From Tateyamaria omphalii (GTDB lineage: Bacteria > Pseudomonadota > Alphaproteobacteria > Rhodobacterales > Rhodobacteraceae): a stretch of DNA of 64,000 bases. The stretch is taken from positions 62,001 through 126,000 of the forward strand of contig NZ_BMWT01000004.1 in assembly GCF_014651375.1 (NCBI RefSeq). Reading direction: 5' to 3'. The translations under genes were made by a program, and so were the position numbers. Positions 53,681 through 62,880 of this stretch are shown here, piece by piece (position 1 is the first letter of the stretch; each line of letters starts with the position of its first letter). The notes under the pieces are model-generated. The model saw nothing but the letters and a program-made list of their open reading frames with translations, searched no databases and was not told the DNA's origin.

Positions 53681-55084
53681 TCATTCCTCCGCGTCGCTGT
53701 CCGGTCCATCGTCGTCCAAAAACCATCCGGCTACCTTGTGCGCCAAACCGATCAGCCAATTGACCTTTTTCTCGGTCTTCTGCCCTTGCTCGATCCCACG
53801 GCTTAGCGTGGTGATCCAATTCACCAACTTGGCGCGCCACACTCGCGCTGGTTTTTCCGTTTCGACCACACGATCAACAGCCGCCGCGATCTCTGCATTG
53901 GCCCGCTCCGTTGTGTCCTCAGCGACCACCTCCGGCAATTGGCGCAACGCCTGGCGTTCTTCCTGCGTAGGATACCTGCACGTTTCCAACGCGGCGAGCC
54001 GCGCAATCCTATCCCTGATCAGATCGCTATGGTCGCACATCTCCTCAACAGAAACATAGAGCGTGTTTTTTAAGGAAATAAGCGACCGATCCTCTGGGTA
54101 CATATCGCCGATATTGTGTTGCAACCCCATGCATGCATTCCAGAAAGCAGTTGCGACATTGCTGTGCTGATCCCGGTATTCGGTGCATGCCATTTGGATC
54201 AGGCGGGCTTCATCCGAGTTTTCGGAAAATCCATTTGTCCCATCGGTCGCCAAGACAGCACGCAATGCAATTTCAACCTGTCCAATCGCAAATGAAATCG
54301 GTTCATCGGCGATTTGAAGATCGGGTTCGAGATCGAATTTCCCGTCACTGGTTTTGACCAGCTGCGGCCCCACGCGTGTTTTCAGCCGTGCCTCAATCTC
54401 CCGGATCGCTTCTGCCACCTTAGAGACGGCATCATCACTATCCCAAACTCTGGAATCAATTTTTGCGATCTCAGACGCGAAACCCCAATCACGAAAAGTG
54501 CCGTTCCATACCCCTAAGTACCAATCCAGCCAAAACGCCCATTGCGGATCATTGGTTAGAAACTCTTGCCAAGCGAGATGCGAGGCTGCGACGTCGTGAG
54601 GAACTTCTACGTCATGCCAAAGTGGCGTCGCTAGCAATGCAGCTGAACCGGTCCGTGCATCCAATTCCACCGCTGCGAGTGACTCCGAAGAGGATGTAGC
54701 CGCAGTCGTTGTCGCCTGACCGGCCATAGAATCTGAATAGTCGTTATAGTGGGCAGCTGTGTTAGCTGCATATCCTATGGACGCTGCAGCAAACTGCGCT
54801 CTAGTACTTGATCTCTCTTTTTTGCAGTATTTTCCTGCGGCGTAGCCAACCGCGACGGCTGCTTTTCCAAAGTCATCGTGCAAAGCAGAACCCTTGTAAG
54901 CTCGCGCGATGCTGATCAATGCTGCCCTAAAGGCCAAAAGAGTAGTTTTCTCCGGGCTTTCGTCGGAGGCAGAAAAGTACAACGCAAACACACGCAGAGC
55001 CGAGCGGCTTGCTATGATACACCGTCTTTCTGGGGTTTGAGTTTTGAACCAACTCCTTGCTTCCTCAAAATCCGAAAAATCCAC
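53681..55084 (-). CDS. hypothetical helical protein of a Rhodobacterales family
   Basis: A 467-residue protein with no named domain that I recognise. It begins [20 protein letters not shown], then has Ala-rich helices (about 45-140), an [19 protein letters not shown] block (a region at about 185-203), and a C-terminal predicted helical part ending in Trp- and Asp-rich [14 protein letters not shown]. The W-x-FW-x-DWY block recurs, as I recall, in uncharacterised alphaproteobacterial proteins. The gene is visibly richer in A+T than lepA. The start is uncertain: GTG at 55084 is chosen because longer versions would overlap the divergent lepA. It lies 74 bp from lepA, sharing its promoter region. 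Confidence 0.6.
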   Translation of the reverse strand: MDFSDFEEARSWFKTQTPERRCIIASRSALRVFALYFSASDESPEKTTLLAFRAALISIARAYKGSALHDDFGKAAVAVGYAAGKYCKKERSSTRAQFAAASIGYAANTAAHYNDYSDSMAGQATTTAATSSSESLAAVELDARTGSAALLATPLWHDVEVPHDVAASHLAWQEFLTNDPQWAFWLDWYLGVWNGTFRDWGFASEIAKIDSRVWDSDDAVSKVAEAIREIEARLKTRVGPQLVKTSDGKFDLEPDLQIADEPISFAIGQVEIALRAVLATDGTNGFSENSDEARLIQMACTEYRDQHSNVATAFWNACMGLQHNIGDMYPEDRSLISLKNTLYVSVEEMCDHSDLIRDRIARLAALETCRYPTQEERQALRQLPEVVAEDTTERANAEIAAAVDRVVETEKPARVWRAKLVNWITTLSRGIEQGQKTEKKVNWLIGLAHKVAGWFLDDDGPDSDAEE

Positions 55085-55158
55085 CTCACCCACACCAACA
55101 CCCCACCTGCAACACACCACCCATTGACCAACCCCAAAAACCCTTACATATCCCAACC

Positions 55159-56955
55159 ATGACACCGCTCTCACATATCCGCAATTTCTCCATCGTCGCT
55201 CATATCGACCACGGGAAATCGACCCTCGCCGACCGGCTTATCCAGTCCACCAACACCGTGGCCGACCGGGACATGAAGGAACAGCTGCTTGACAGCATGG
55301 ATATCGAACGCGAGCGGGGCATCACGATCAAGGCCAACACCGTCCGCATCGACTACACCGCCAAGAATGGCGAGGCCTATGTCCTGAACCTTATCGACAC
55401 CCCCGGCCATGTGGACTTTGCCTACGAGGTTTCCCGATCCATGCGCGCCGTCGAAGGCTCACTTCTGGTCGTCGACAGCACGCAAGGGGTCGAGGCGCAG
55501 ACCCTCGCCAACGTCTACCAGGCCATCGACGCCGACCACGAAATTGTCCCCGTTTTCAACAAGATCGACCTACCGGCTTCCGACATCGACCGCGTCGCCG
55601 AACAGGTCGAGGATGTGATCGGCATCGACGCCTCGGGCGCCATCGCGGTGTCGGCCAAAACGGGCGAGGGGATCATGGAGACGCTGGAATCCATCGTCAC
55701 CGAACTGCCCGCACCTCAGGGCGACCCCGACACCGACCTCAAGGCCATGCTGGTCGACAGCTGGTACGACAGCTACCTCGGTGTCATCGTCCTGATCCGC
55801 GTCATCGACGGGCGGCTCAAAAAGGGCGAAAAGGTCAAATTCGTCTCCAACGGCTCCATCCACCACGTGGACCGCGTCGGCGTCTTCCGCCCGCAGATGG
55901 AGATGGTCGACTCCTTGGGCCCCGGCGAAATCGGTTTCCTCACCGCCTCGATCAAACAGGTCCGCGACACCCGCGTCGGCGACACGATCACCCACGAACG
56001 CAAGGAAGTCGAACCGCTCCCCGGCTTCAAACCCGCCCAGCCAGTGGTCTTCTGCGGCCTCTTCCCTGTGGACTCTGCCGAGTTCGAAGACCTCCGCGAC
56101 GCCATCGACAAACTCGCCCTCAACGACGCGTCCTTCAGCTTCGAAATGGAAACCTCCGCCGCCCTCGGCTTCGGCTTCCGCTGCGGCTTCCTGGGGCTTT
56201 TGCACCTCGAAGTGATCCGCGACCGGATCGAGCGGGAATACGGCATCGAACTGATCACCACGGCCCCCTCGGTCATCTACCACGTCCACATGCGCGACGG
56301 CACGATGATGGAGCTGCACAACCCCGCCGACATGCCCGACCTCACGCACGTGGATCACCTTGAAGAGCCACGGATCAAGGCCACGATCCTCGTGCCCGAC
56401 GACTATCTCGGCGACGTGCTGAAGCTGTGCCAAGACCGCCGCGGCATACAGGAAGATCTCACCTACGCCGGCTCCCGCGCCATGGTCGTCTATGACCTGC
56501 CGCTGAACGAGGTGGTGTTCGACTTCTACGACCGGCTGAAATCGGTGACCAAGGGCTATGCCTCCTTCGATTACCAACTGACGGGCTACCGCACGGACAA
56601 CCTGGTGAAAATGTCGATCCTTGTGAATGATGAGCCGGTGGACGCCCTGTCGATCATGGTCCACCGCGACCGGGCCGAGATGCGCGGACGCGCCATGGTC
56701 GAAAAACTCAAAGACTTGATCCCCCGCCACATGTTCAAAATCCCGATCCAGGCGGCAATTGGCGGTAAGGTCATCGCGCGCGAGACGCTGTCGGCAATGC
56801 GCAAGGACGTGACCGCAAAATGCTATGGCGGAGATGCCACACGGAAACGGAAACTGCTGGACAAACAGAAAGCCGGTAAAAAGAAGATGCGGCAGTTTGG
56901 GAAAGTTGATATACCGCAAGAAGCGTTTATTTCAGCGCTGAAAATGGATAGTTAG
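55159..56955 (+). CDS. lepA: elongation factor 4 (LepA)
   Basis: A 598-residue translational GTPase of exact LepA length. G-domain motifs are AHIDHGKST (G1, about 14-22), [10 protein letters not shown] (switch I), DTPGHVDF (G3, about 77-84), NKID (G4, about 131-134) and the SAKTGEG loop. The LepA-specific C-terminal domain is present, with [32 protein letters not shown] (a region at about 549-580). LepA acts on the ribosome in back-translocation or small-subunit assembly. The ATG at 55159 fits the family start. No lepB follows; instead both flanking genes are unusual in composition. Confidence 0.97.
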   Translation: MTPLSHIRNFSIVAHIDHGKSTLADRLIQSTNTVADRDMKEQLLDSMDIERERGITIKANTVRIDYTAKNGEAYVLNLIDTPGHVDFAYEVSRSMRAVEGSLLVVDSTQGVEAQTLANVYQAIDADHEIVPVFNKIDLPASDIDRVAEQVEDVIGIDASGAIAVSAKTGEGIMETLESIVTELPAPQGDPDTDLKAMLVDSWYDSYLGVIVLIRVIDGRLKKGEKVKFVSNGSIHHVDRVGVFRPQMEMVDSLGPGEIGFLTASIKQVRDTRVGDTITHERKEVEPLPGFKPAQPVVFCGLFPVDSAEFEDLRDAIDKLALNDASFSFEMETSAALGFGFRCGFLGLLHLEVIRDRIEREYGIELITTAPSVIYHVHMRDGTMMELHNPADMPDLTHVDHLEEPRIKATILVPDDYLGDVLKLCQDRRGIQEDLTYAGSRAMVVYDLPLNEVVFDFYDRLKSVTKGYASFDYQLTGYRTDNLVKMSILVNDEPVDALSIMVHRDRAEMRGRAMVEKLKDLIPRHMFKIPIQAAIGGKVIARETLSAMRKDVTAKCYGGDATRKRKLLDKQKAGKKKMRQFGKVDIPQEAFISALKMDS

Positions 56956-56974
56956 ACCAGCTCAGAGCATTGTA

Positions 56975-57997
56975 GTGGCAAAAGGCGAATTCGAAAACGA
57001 CCGGTTTGTTAAAGGCATTGGCGTCGTTTTAAATTTCCTGGTTCCCGCTATGATTGCAGGTGTTGGAGCTATTCTGCTGTATTTTTCGTCTGAGCTTAGA
57101 TCCTTACAGCGTTCGCAAGCCGAAACGAATGTGAAACTGGCGGGTATGCCCGCGGTGGATATGGAGCAAGTGAGATCTGCTCTCGCGGCTGAATTGGCTC
57201 AGCTGGATTTGGTGACAATCCAGCAAATTTCAGACATTGTGAACTATAGTTCTCAAAATGCCGAGAAATATCTCGAAGCGCGTTTAGCTAAAATCGAGAC
57301 AGAGTTGCTTTTGGTGAAAGGCGTTGCGCTCAAGATCGACAAGAACATGGAGCGCTCAATTCGGAACGAAGCTCAGTTGTCTCAACTCGATCCGGCACCA
57401 AACCGAAGGTCGCCGACCCTGGATGCACGCGATATTCTGTTCAGTTTCTCTGACCAGGTTTCGCGGGTGAACTATCAATTTGAAGTTCTCGAAAACTCGT
57501 TGCAGAACACGCGACGCACAGCCTTGGCAACCAATGGCACGATCCGAACTCTCGACAACGAACTCAGGGATTTGGGTGGACGTATCTCCACTGTTGAACA
57601 GCAACTGGAAAGCCGGCTGACAGATGTCAAATCTGAGCTGAACGCGCTCAAAAAAATTCTGAGCGGTGGTGAGCGTGTTGGCAGTATCGATGAAGCCCTC
57701 GTCAACCTTGTGTGTGAGCAAGTCGCGCGCGGTACGGCAAATGACTTTTCAGCCATAACCTTCTTTGATGTCCCGAATATCACTGAACTTGTCAGTTTTA
57801 TCCGAGAGCAAGGCAATGAAGATCTTCTTCAGGTTTCATATGCGTGCGACACCGCATTCATAATCAGGCGGAACCCAAACCTATTGAACGAAACAGTGTC
57901 AAACGCAGTGGACGATCTGGCAACCGCTTTGAATGCGATCGTTTTGGATCAATCACAATCCATCCTCTTTGGGCCAACGCTGGCCAAAAACAAGTAG
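56975..57997 (+). CDS. membrane-anchored coiled-coil protein of unknown family
   Basis: A 340-residue protein. One membrane helix lies at about residues 14-36 (VVLNFLVPAMIAGVGAILLYF). Long helical, heptad-like stretches follow: ELRSLQRSQAETNVKLAG (about 38-55), a segment around 80-130, and RISTVEQQLESRLTDVKSEL (a region at about 205-224), which should form coiled coils. A globular C-terminal part (about 240-335) follows with two Cys. The start is a GTG 19 bp after the lepA stop without a clear ribosome site. The gene is A+T-richer than lepA. No function can be assigned; the layout suggests a periplasmic or cytosolic tether. Confidence 0.6.
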   Translation: MAKGEFENDRFVKGIGVVLNFLVPAMIAGVGAILLYFSSELRSLQRSQAETNVKLAGMPAVDMEQVRSALAAELAQLDLVTIQQISDIVNYSSQNAEKYLEARLAKIETELLLVKGVALKIDKNMERSIRNEAQLSQLDPAPNRRSPTLDARDILFSFSDQVSRVNYQFEVLENSLQNTRRTALATNGTIRTLDNELRDLGGRISTVEQQLESRLTDVKSELNALKKILSGGERVGSIDEALVNLVCEQVARGTANDFSAITFFDVPNITELVSFIREQGNEDLLQVSYACDTAFIIRRNPNLLNETVSNAVDDLATALNAIVLDQSQSILFGPTLAKNK

Positions 57998-58098
57998 TGT
58001 TGTCGGTCGGCTCCGGCCTTGGGGGAAAAGTTTCGTATGGCATGGCACAGCAATACTCTGCTCTAAGACATCATTGCTGACCAAACGTAAGTCCCTTG

Positions 58099-58173
58099 GG
58101 AAATTGCGAATTTCCGCATTATCCCCAGCTTCTTCACAGGAAATCCACAAGCAATATCAACAGCTTATCCCCA
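58099..58173. other. cluster of DnaA-box-like nonamers next to an AT dyad
   Basis: Four nonamers in one direction resemble the DnaA box TTATCCACA: TTATCCCCA (58119-58127), TTCTTCACA (58130-58138), AAATCCACA (58141-58149) and TTATCCCCA (58165-58173). Starts are 11, 11 and 24 bp apart, so they are in helical phase. A perfect inverted repeat GGAAATT-GCG-AATTTCC (58099-58115) lies directly upstream. It could be a DnaA-titrating or regulatory locus, or part of an origin; no typical origin-flanking gene is seen. Confidence 0.45.
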
Positions 58174-58734
58174 AGAAATTTCGCAGAGTCGTCATTTTTC
58201 CTTTGCACGACTCACCCACTTTGCCCCAACCTCTACCTACCGGCGCAGAGTTCCTTGAACGACGCGGTGGACGCAAAGGCCCCGGAGGCAACGAGATGAT
58301 CAGGACGGACCGCAAGGTGCAGCTTGGACATCAACGGGCAACTGGATGCAGGTCGGATCGTGTGGCTCCGAAAGGGGTGTGGCGAAAGGGCGGTGTCAGC
58401 AGGGTCGATGCGAGGGGCGGTTTGGCTTCTGTCAGGCAGTCCCGGCGAATGGCGGTAACGTCACGAGCAAGCTGGGCCAACATGTCGCCCTCTGGGGGGA
58501 TGATGAGGTTCAACGAGGCGTCAGGGTGTGTCTTCGGGCACGGCACGGATTTCGGTTCGCGCACCTGGCGCCTTTTCGTTGTCTGATCAAAACCTCGCGC
58601 CCTGTGTGCTTCTGTCTCCCGCTGTCCATGGACCTTTCTTCTGGCGCCAATTCTCTGCACGGTTTGACCGACATCAATGCACATGCCCAAGCCCTCGTGC
58701 ACACTGCCTGAAACGCAAGTAACGGAGGCTCCAC
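58174..58734. other. intergenic gap, no gene recognised
   Basis: About 560 bp between the nonamer cluster and a small membrane protein gene. Frames of 80-120 codons are open on both strands, but none shows a ribosome site or a recognisable family, so they are treated as chance frames in GC-rich DNA. Confidence 0.45.
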
Positions 58735-58920
58735 ATGCAGCGCTTCATGCTGTTCTTTGTCCTGCACATCTTTATCGGCTCTACCATGGCGGGTACGGGG
58801 GTCATCGCCGCCCTGACAATGGGCTATGGCGGCGCCAATCCCATACTGATTGCAGCGGCCATCGGGTTTCTTGCTGCATTCCCAGTCACATGGTTGGTGC
58901 AGCGACAGATAACGGGCTGA
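58735..58920 (+). CDS. two-helix small membrane protein
   Basis: A 61-residue protein with two hydrophobic helices (about residues 3-29 and 36-54) joined by a short GYGGANP turn. Both ends are short and basic. A strong GGAGG ribosome site lies 6 bp before the ATG. Similar proteins of Rhodobacterales with the pattern GVIAALxMGY and FPVTWLV are often mislabelled CTP synthetase; this sequence has nothing of that enzyme. Function is unknown. Confidence 0.7.
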   Translation: MQRFMLFFVLHIFIGSTMAGTGVIAALTMGYGGANPILIAAAIGFLAAFPVTWLVQRQITG

Positions 58921-59270
58921 GAGAATCGGGAACACAAAGTCTGCGTATGGCGGGTCCACACCCGCCTTGGGACTGCGTTTGGTCTGGCCGATGATCCTTG
59001 CGGTTCCACTGTCCTTATCTTGAACAAGCCTTTGGCGCCAAGGGGCAGGTGTCACGTGTTTCTGTGGCTTTTAGGAGGCCGGCTTTGGATGCCCGAAACA
59101 ACCCTGCTTGCGCGCTGGGAACCGGGCGGCGTCCGGTGCGTCAAACGGCCCGGTACCCGTTGGCGGAGTGCCAGGATGCCATCGGCAGTTTTGCAGGATA
59201 TCCGCCTTCAAAACTGAAATGGCGCGGGCATCGCTGTTCCCGCACCAGTCGGGTGACCAAATACCAGCGG
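58921..59270. other. intergenic gap, no gene recognised
   Basis: About 350 bp between two convergent genes. Open frames here are short and lack ribosome sites. No strong hairpin with a T tract was seen. Confidence 0.5.
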
Positions 59271-59834
59271 TCAGTTGTAGCCGAAGGATCCGTCTTCCAT
59301 CCACTGCGGCGATCCAATCCCTGCCCGCATCAGCAAACAAGCGGTGCCCTTGCGCTGGAAATAGAGCGCTTCCAACGCGTACCATCCCGCTTCTGGCACA
59401 TTGGCTTCAACCTGCTCGCTGGGGTCACACCCGTGCACGCCGTCAAAATAGACAACTTCCTCTCCACCGATCTTCATCTGCAATCCGTCATTGCTCATGA
59501 AATCTATTTTGTAAGTGCCCGGCTCATCAAAGCGGACATAGCCTTCGATGACGGCAATGACCTTGTGCGCTTTGCCAGAGGTTAAGGTTTCGTCGCCTTC
59601 GGCTGTATCACGATAGTCCAAACCAGCAAGTGGCTTGCCGGGTTTTGCCTTTGCATAGGCGCGCTCGGCTTCGCTGAGAGTACGCACGCTATCAAAGTAG
59701 TACTTCACAGAAAGGCCCTGCGTCAGGTCAGTCGGCTGCGGATCGGCTGGTGTGAGTTTGAGAGGGGCGGCAAGTGTGGTCGTCGCAAGCACGGCCATAG
59801 CGGCGGCCAAGGCGGCCGTCTTAAAAATCGTCAT
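59271..59834 (-). CDS. exported PA14-domain-like protein
   Basis: A 187-residue protein with a signal peptide (about residues 1-22, cleaved near TLAAP). The mature part reads GLSVKYYFDSVRTLSEAERA (a region at about 40-59), YVRFDEPGTYKIDFMSNDGLQMKIGGEEVVYFDG (about 99-132) and EAGWYALEALYFQRKGTACLL (about 148-168). This matches the PA14 carbohydrate-binding fold, in which the SNDG loop binds calcium and a sugar. It is a single domain, so a binding rather than a catalytic role is likely. The ATG at 59834 has a GGGAG ribosome site. It is downstream of the glycan operon on the same strand after a 119-bp gap. Confidence 0.75.
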   Translation of the reverse strand: MTIFKTAALAAAMAVLATTTLAAPLKLTPADPQPTDLTQGLSVKYYFDSVRTLSEAERAYAKAKPGKPLAGLDYRDTAEGDETLTSGKAHKVIAVIEGYVRFDEPGTYKIDFMSNDGLQMKIGGEEVVYFDGVHGCDPSEQVEANVPEAGWYALEALYFQRKGTACLLMRAGIGSPQWMEDGSFGYN

Positions 59835-59953
59835 TTGATACTCCCGTTGGTCCTGACCGCTTTTGGTGCGGCCTTGAATCACTGGGACCTTAGAAGGCCT
59901 TGTTAGCGTCTGACAACAGTACGCACGGGAATCGTGATCAAACAGTCTCGCAA

Positions 59954-60433
59954 CTACACGGTACGGTAGAAAAGATACCGATCAGGCGCGATTGAATCGG
60001 GTCCGCAGATCTGTTCGAGGCCGACGAGTGGCTGTTGTGACAGGATCAGACCGCCGGGTTGCATCAACGCGGCGATCAGGGGGCTCAGGCGCATCCCTTC
60101 TTCGACATCCTTTTCCTTGACACCATAGCCAAAGTCGTAATGCGCAAGCGCCATCTTGTGCCCTTGGTCGGCCAACCGGGTGAGCATGGCTTCTGCCTCG
60201 CCTTCGAGAAAGTCTTCGGCTGGGGGGATACAGCTTGGGTGGCATTTCAGCATCCGGTCGACCACCCAGATGCGGCGATCGGGCAGTTCCTGGCGCAAGT
60301 GATCGTAGGTCCGGCCATTGCCCAAACCCATTTCCAGGACGTCGCCTTCCAGCGTGGCGATCTTCTTTGCGGCCCAGTTGATACCATCGATCTGCGCGCT
60401 CAATCGCCGCCGCATCGATTCCAATCTGCTCAT
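59954..60433 (-). CDS. short class I SAM-dependent methyltransferase
   Basis: A 159-residue protein with SAM motif I in DVLEMGLGNGRTYDHL (about 31-46) and an acidic residue ending strand 2 (WVVDR). Later strands have LAHYDFGYG and PGGLILSQQPL. It is short for a methyltransferase, keeping only the Rossmann core with little room for a substrate domain. The ATG at 60433 overlaps the stop of the deacetylase gene (ATGA) and has a GGAGA ribosome site. It is the last gene of a fully overlapping glycan or glycolipid operon, so a sugar or lipid methyl ether is a possible product. Confidence 0.75.
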   Translation of the reverse strand: MSRLESMRRRLSAQIDGINWAAKKIATLEGDVLEMGLGNGRTYDHLRQELPDRRIWVVDRMLKCHPSCIPPAEDFLEGEAEAMLTRLADQGHKMALAHYDFGYGVKEKDVEEGMRLSPLIAALMQPGGLILSQQPLVGLEQICGPDSIAPDRYLFYRTV

Positions 60434-61176
60434 TTCGTTGTCTCCATCGTCCACGGCGTTGCGCCGCCAGACAGCATTTCGTTTACAAAGCTCTGGGTGA
60501 AAGCCCAGATCGCGGGTGTGTGAACCAGGTGATGCGTCAAAAGACCGAGAGGTTCTTGTGAGTCTTCAGTCCTTTGCCGCCGAGCAGCCAAATGCGCCAC
60601 TGTCGTTGCCACCAGCGTTTCGGGCGCGATGAGGTCGCGTGTGCCCTTCCACCATATCGGGTCGATATGAGTATTGATCTGCATCAGTCCCGGCGCCGCA
60701 TTGATGCTTTTGCGCGGCCCGAATGTGGATATCACCTCGAACCCTTGATCGCGCAGTTTGGGGATTAGTGCAGGCTGAACCCGGTTCCACGGTGGCACGA
60801 ACATGCGCCGCAACTGCGTGCCAAACAGATCGCGCATGCGGGCCAAGCCAAGCGCGCTATCATTGGCCAAGTCTGGTCGATCTGTCAGGAACTCGTTCTT
60901 CTTCTCGTCCGGTCCGCTGTGATCCTGGTGAGCCCATCCGTGAACGACAGGGATCAATTGCTCACCATCGACGCATCCGGCCAGCTCAGCCGTTGCGTGG
61001 GCCGGTATGACCGCCAAGTGAACGGGCAGTTCAGTCGCTCGAGACAGGTCTTCCAGTTGCTCAAGTTCAGAAGTCGGGGCAACTGCATCATCGTCGCGCC
61101 ACCAGAATGGAACGGGCAGCCCATCGTGTCGACACGCGGCCAGTTCGGTGCGCAGGGGGGTCCAATCAATTTGCAT
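60430..61176 (-). CDS. polysaccharide-deacetylase-like protein (NodB/CE4 family)
   Basis: A 248-residue protein. CE4 motifs are recognisable: WWRDDDAV (about 24-31) with the catalytic and metal Asp residues, HGWAHQDH (about 79-86) as the HxxxH metal site, FVPPWNR (about 125-131) as motif 3, and LLTHHLVHT near 213 as the last His motif. It would remove acetyl groups from a glycan or a glycolipid headgroup. There is no signal peptide, so the substrate should be a cytosolic intermediate. The ATG at 61176 has a GAGG ribosome site; it overlaps the glycosyltransferase gene by 11 bp. Confidence 0.78.
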   Translation of the reverse strand: MQIDWTPLRTELAACRHDGLPVPFWWRDDDAVAPTSELEQLEDLSRATELPVHLAVIPAHATAELAGCVDGEQLIPVVHGWAHQDHSGPDEKKNEFLTDRPDLANDSALGLARMRDLFGTQLRRMFVPPWNRVQPALIPKLRDQGFEVISTFGPRKSINAAPGLMQINTHIDPIWWKGTRDLIAPETLVATTVAHLAARRQRTEDSQEPLGLLTHHLVHTPAIWAFTQSFVNEMLSGGATPWTMETTK

Positions 61177-62302
61177 GTGACGCCTCAACTAGCAGTCCGT
61201 GCACGATCTCCACACTTGTTTTGGCGCCCGTCATGCCGGTCGTCCGAGGCGAGCGTCGTTCCTGCTGTGCAAGCTTACCGATGGCATCTGCCAGCGTTGG
61301 TCCCGACAGGTTCGCCTGCCTTACCACCGACACGGCGGGTAGGGTGGCCAGGGCATCCGCACGCAACCCCTGTTCGACTTCGCCGCCATCGTCAAACGGG
61401 ACAAAGACAGCCGGAACGCCGGTCTGCAACACGTCGAGCGCCGTGTTATACCCACACATGGACACTGACGCGGTCGCACCCACAAGCAACTCGCGAAAAT
61501 CGGGGCGGGGGCCTTCGACCACCACGTTGGCCGGGGCGCGGTTTGCCCAGAAAGTGCGGCGCGCATCGTCACCACCGACAAGAAAACGCCACGAATGATC
61601 GGCATTCAGTTTCGCCGCTTCGCACGCGGCCTCAAAGACCTTGTCGCCAACGTCACCGCCACCTGCGCTGACAAGGATCTCACTGTGGCGAGGAGCAATC
61701 ATATCTGGCGCGCCGGGCGCCACAAAACCGGTGTAACGCAGTTTGGGGCGCAGCCTTTCCGACACGGGCCAGCTTGCGTCCAATGTCACGACCTCGGGGT
61801 CAGAGTGAACCAGCACGGCGTCATAGAAGCGGTCCACGAACTGATCGGCAAAGGTGACTTTGGCTGGTTTGGAGGGCGGCGCGAGGATGTCGCGAATGGA
61901 TGACAGGATGAGGGGGCGCGACGGCAAGCCATCGGCTGCTTCAAGCAGAGCCTGGAACTCGGCCTTCAAAGTACGGCGGCCAAACGGGAACAGTTCGGTG
62001 ATCAAAACGTCGGGGCTCTGCTGTACGATATGATCAAGCAATGTGGCCTGTCGGGCGGCCAGATAAGCGTCATCTGCAACCTCACCCGCGTCGGTGAGAA
62101 GTGTCGAAAAATCAGTGCCGTTCGATTGCAACGGCGGCAAGTGCACAAGGGTAAGGCCCGCGCTGTCGAAATGCGGAACAGGTTTGCCCCCGCTGATCAC
62201 CGTCACAGTATCACCGGCGGCAACAAAGGCGCGGCCAAGGGTCAGTGCCCGCGCCAGATGCCCGGTGCCCAGCAGATGTGTGACCACAATCGTGACCTCC
62301 AT
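61166..62302 (-). CDS. GT28/MurG-like glycosyltransferase
   Basis: A 378-residue GT-B protein. The N-terminal VTHLLGTGHLARALTLGRAF (about 7-26) corresponds to the Gly-rich acceptor loop, and VSAGGGDVGDKVF (about 209-221) begins the C-terminal lobe. The sugar-nucleotide region reads GATASVSMCGYNTALDVLQTGVPAVFVPFD (a region at about 272-301). It should move a sugar from a nucleotide donor to a lipid or glycan acceptor at the inner face of the membrane. The ATG overlaps the TAA of the histidine phosphatase gene by one base (TAATG), and the end overlaps the deacetylase gene. Confidence 0.8.
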   Translation of the reverse strand: MEVTIVVTHLLGTGHLARALTLGRAFVAAGDTVTVISGGKPVPHFDSAGLTLVHLPPLQSNGTDFSTLLTDAGEVADDAYLAARQATLLDHIVQQSPDVLITELFPFGRRTLKAEFQALLEAADGLPSRPLILSSIRDILAPPSKPAKVTFADQFVDRFYDAVLVHSDPEVVTLDASWPVSERLRPKLRYTGFVAPGAPDMIAPRHSEILVSAGGGDVGDKVFEAACEAAKLNADHSWRFLVGGDDARRTFWANRAPANVVVEGPRPDFRELLVGATASVSMCGYNTALDVLQTGVPAVFVPFDDGGEVEQGLRADALATLPAVSVVRQANLSGPTLADAIGKLAQQERRSPRTTGMTGAKTSVEIVHGLLVEASHAN

Positions 62303-62880
62303 TAGCGCGCCTCTAACCGTTGAGCGTCGGGCAACAGTGTCAGTGTGCCGGTATCGACTTGGAGGATGAACAAGCGGTTTCGTTTGATCCGAAATGGCGC
62401 TGGCCCGTCAAAGTCCCATCCGGTGGCCATGGCCATTAACACGCGCATTGTACCGATATGGCAGACGGCCACAGTGTCACGTATCAGCCCGTCCAGCCAC
62501 GGCCGCACGCGCGCGCGCAGACTGTCCGGGCTTTCGCCGCCCGGAGGGCAGTAGTGCCATCCCCAGTCTTCGATATGGCGAAATCCAGTGGTCGCATCAG
62601 CAGACAACTCCGCACCATGGCGCCCTTCCCAATCGCCCCAGTTCATTTCGATCAAACAGGGTTCGACACGTGGCGTGCGTCCGGCGACCAGTTCGGCGGT
62701 TTCCGTGGCGCGGGCCAGCGGGCTCGACACCAGATCGGCGTTCTGGAAATCATCGGGCAACCGGAAGCCCGCCAAGTCGCGGCGCGCTGTGTCATCAAGG
62801 GGAATATCGCTGCGGCCCTGCAAGCGACCCTCGCGGTTCCATGCGGTGTGACCGTGACGCAAAAGTGCCAGACGGATCAT
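62302..62880 (-). CDS. histidine phosphatase-family protein
   Basis: A 192-residue protein of the phosphoglycerate-mutase-like branch. LLRHGHTAWNREGRLQGRSD (a region at about 6-25) holds the phosphohistidine His9 with the RHG motif, and CHIGTMRVLMA (about 140-150) contributes the second His. It removes phosphate from a small metabolite, perhaps a sugar phosphate given its operon. Both start and stop overlap neighbouring genes (ATGA with the GT4 gene, TAATG with the GT28-like gene). Confidence 0.88.
   Translation of the reverse strand: MIRLALLRHGHTAWNREGRLQGRSDIPLDDTARRDLAGFRLPDDFQNADLVSSPLARATETAELVAGRTPRVEPCLIEMNWGDWEGRHGAELSADATTGFRHIEDWGWHYCPPGGESPDSLRARVRPWLDGLIRDTVAVCHIGTMRVLMAMATGWDFDGPAPFRIKRNRLFILQVDTGTLTLLPDAQRLEAR

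Noticed and set aside
55570..56919. Minus-strand frame of 449 codons opposite lepA
   Set aside because: An antisense shadow of a highly conserved GTPase gene in GC-rich DNA.
58331..58711. Frames of about 120 codons on both strands in the gap after the coiled-coil gene
   Set aside because: Neither has a ribosome site or similarity I can recognise; overlapping frames on both strands are expected by chance here. A decayed gene cannot be ruled out.
58735..58920. Label of CTP synthetase for the two-helix protein
   Set aside because: A 61-residue membrane protein has none of the CTP synthetase domains; the name seems to be a propagated database error.
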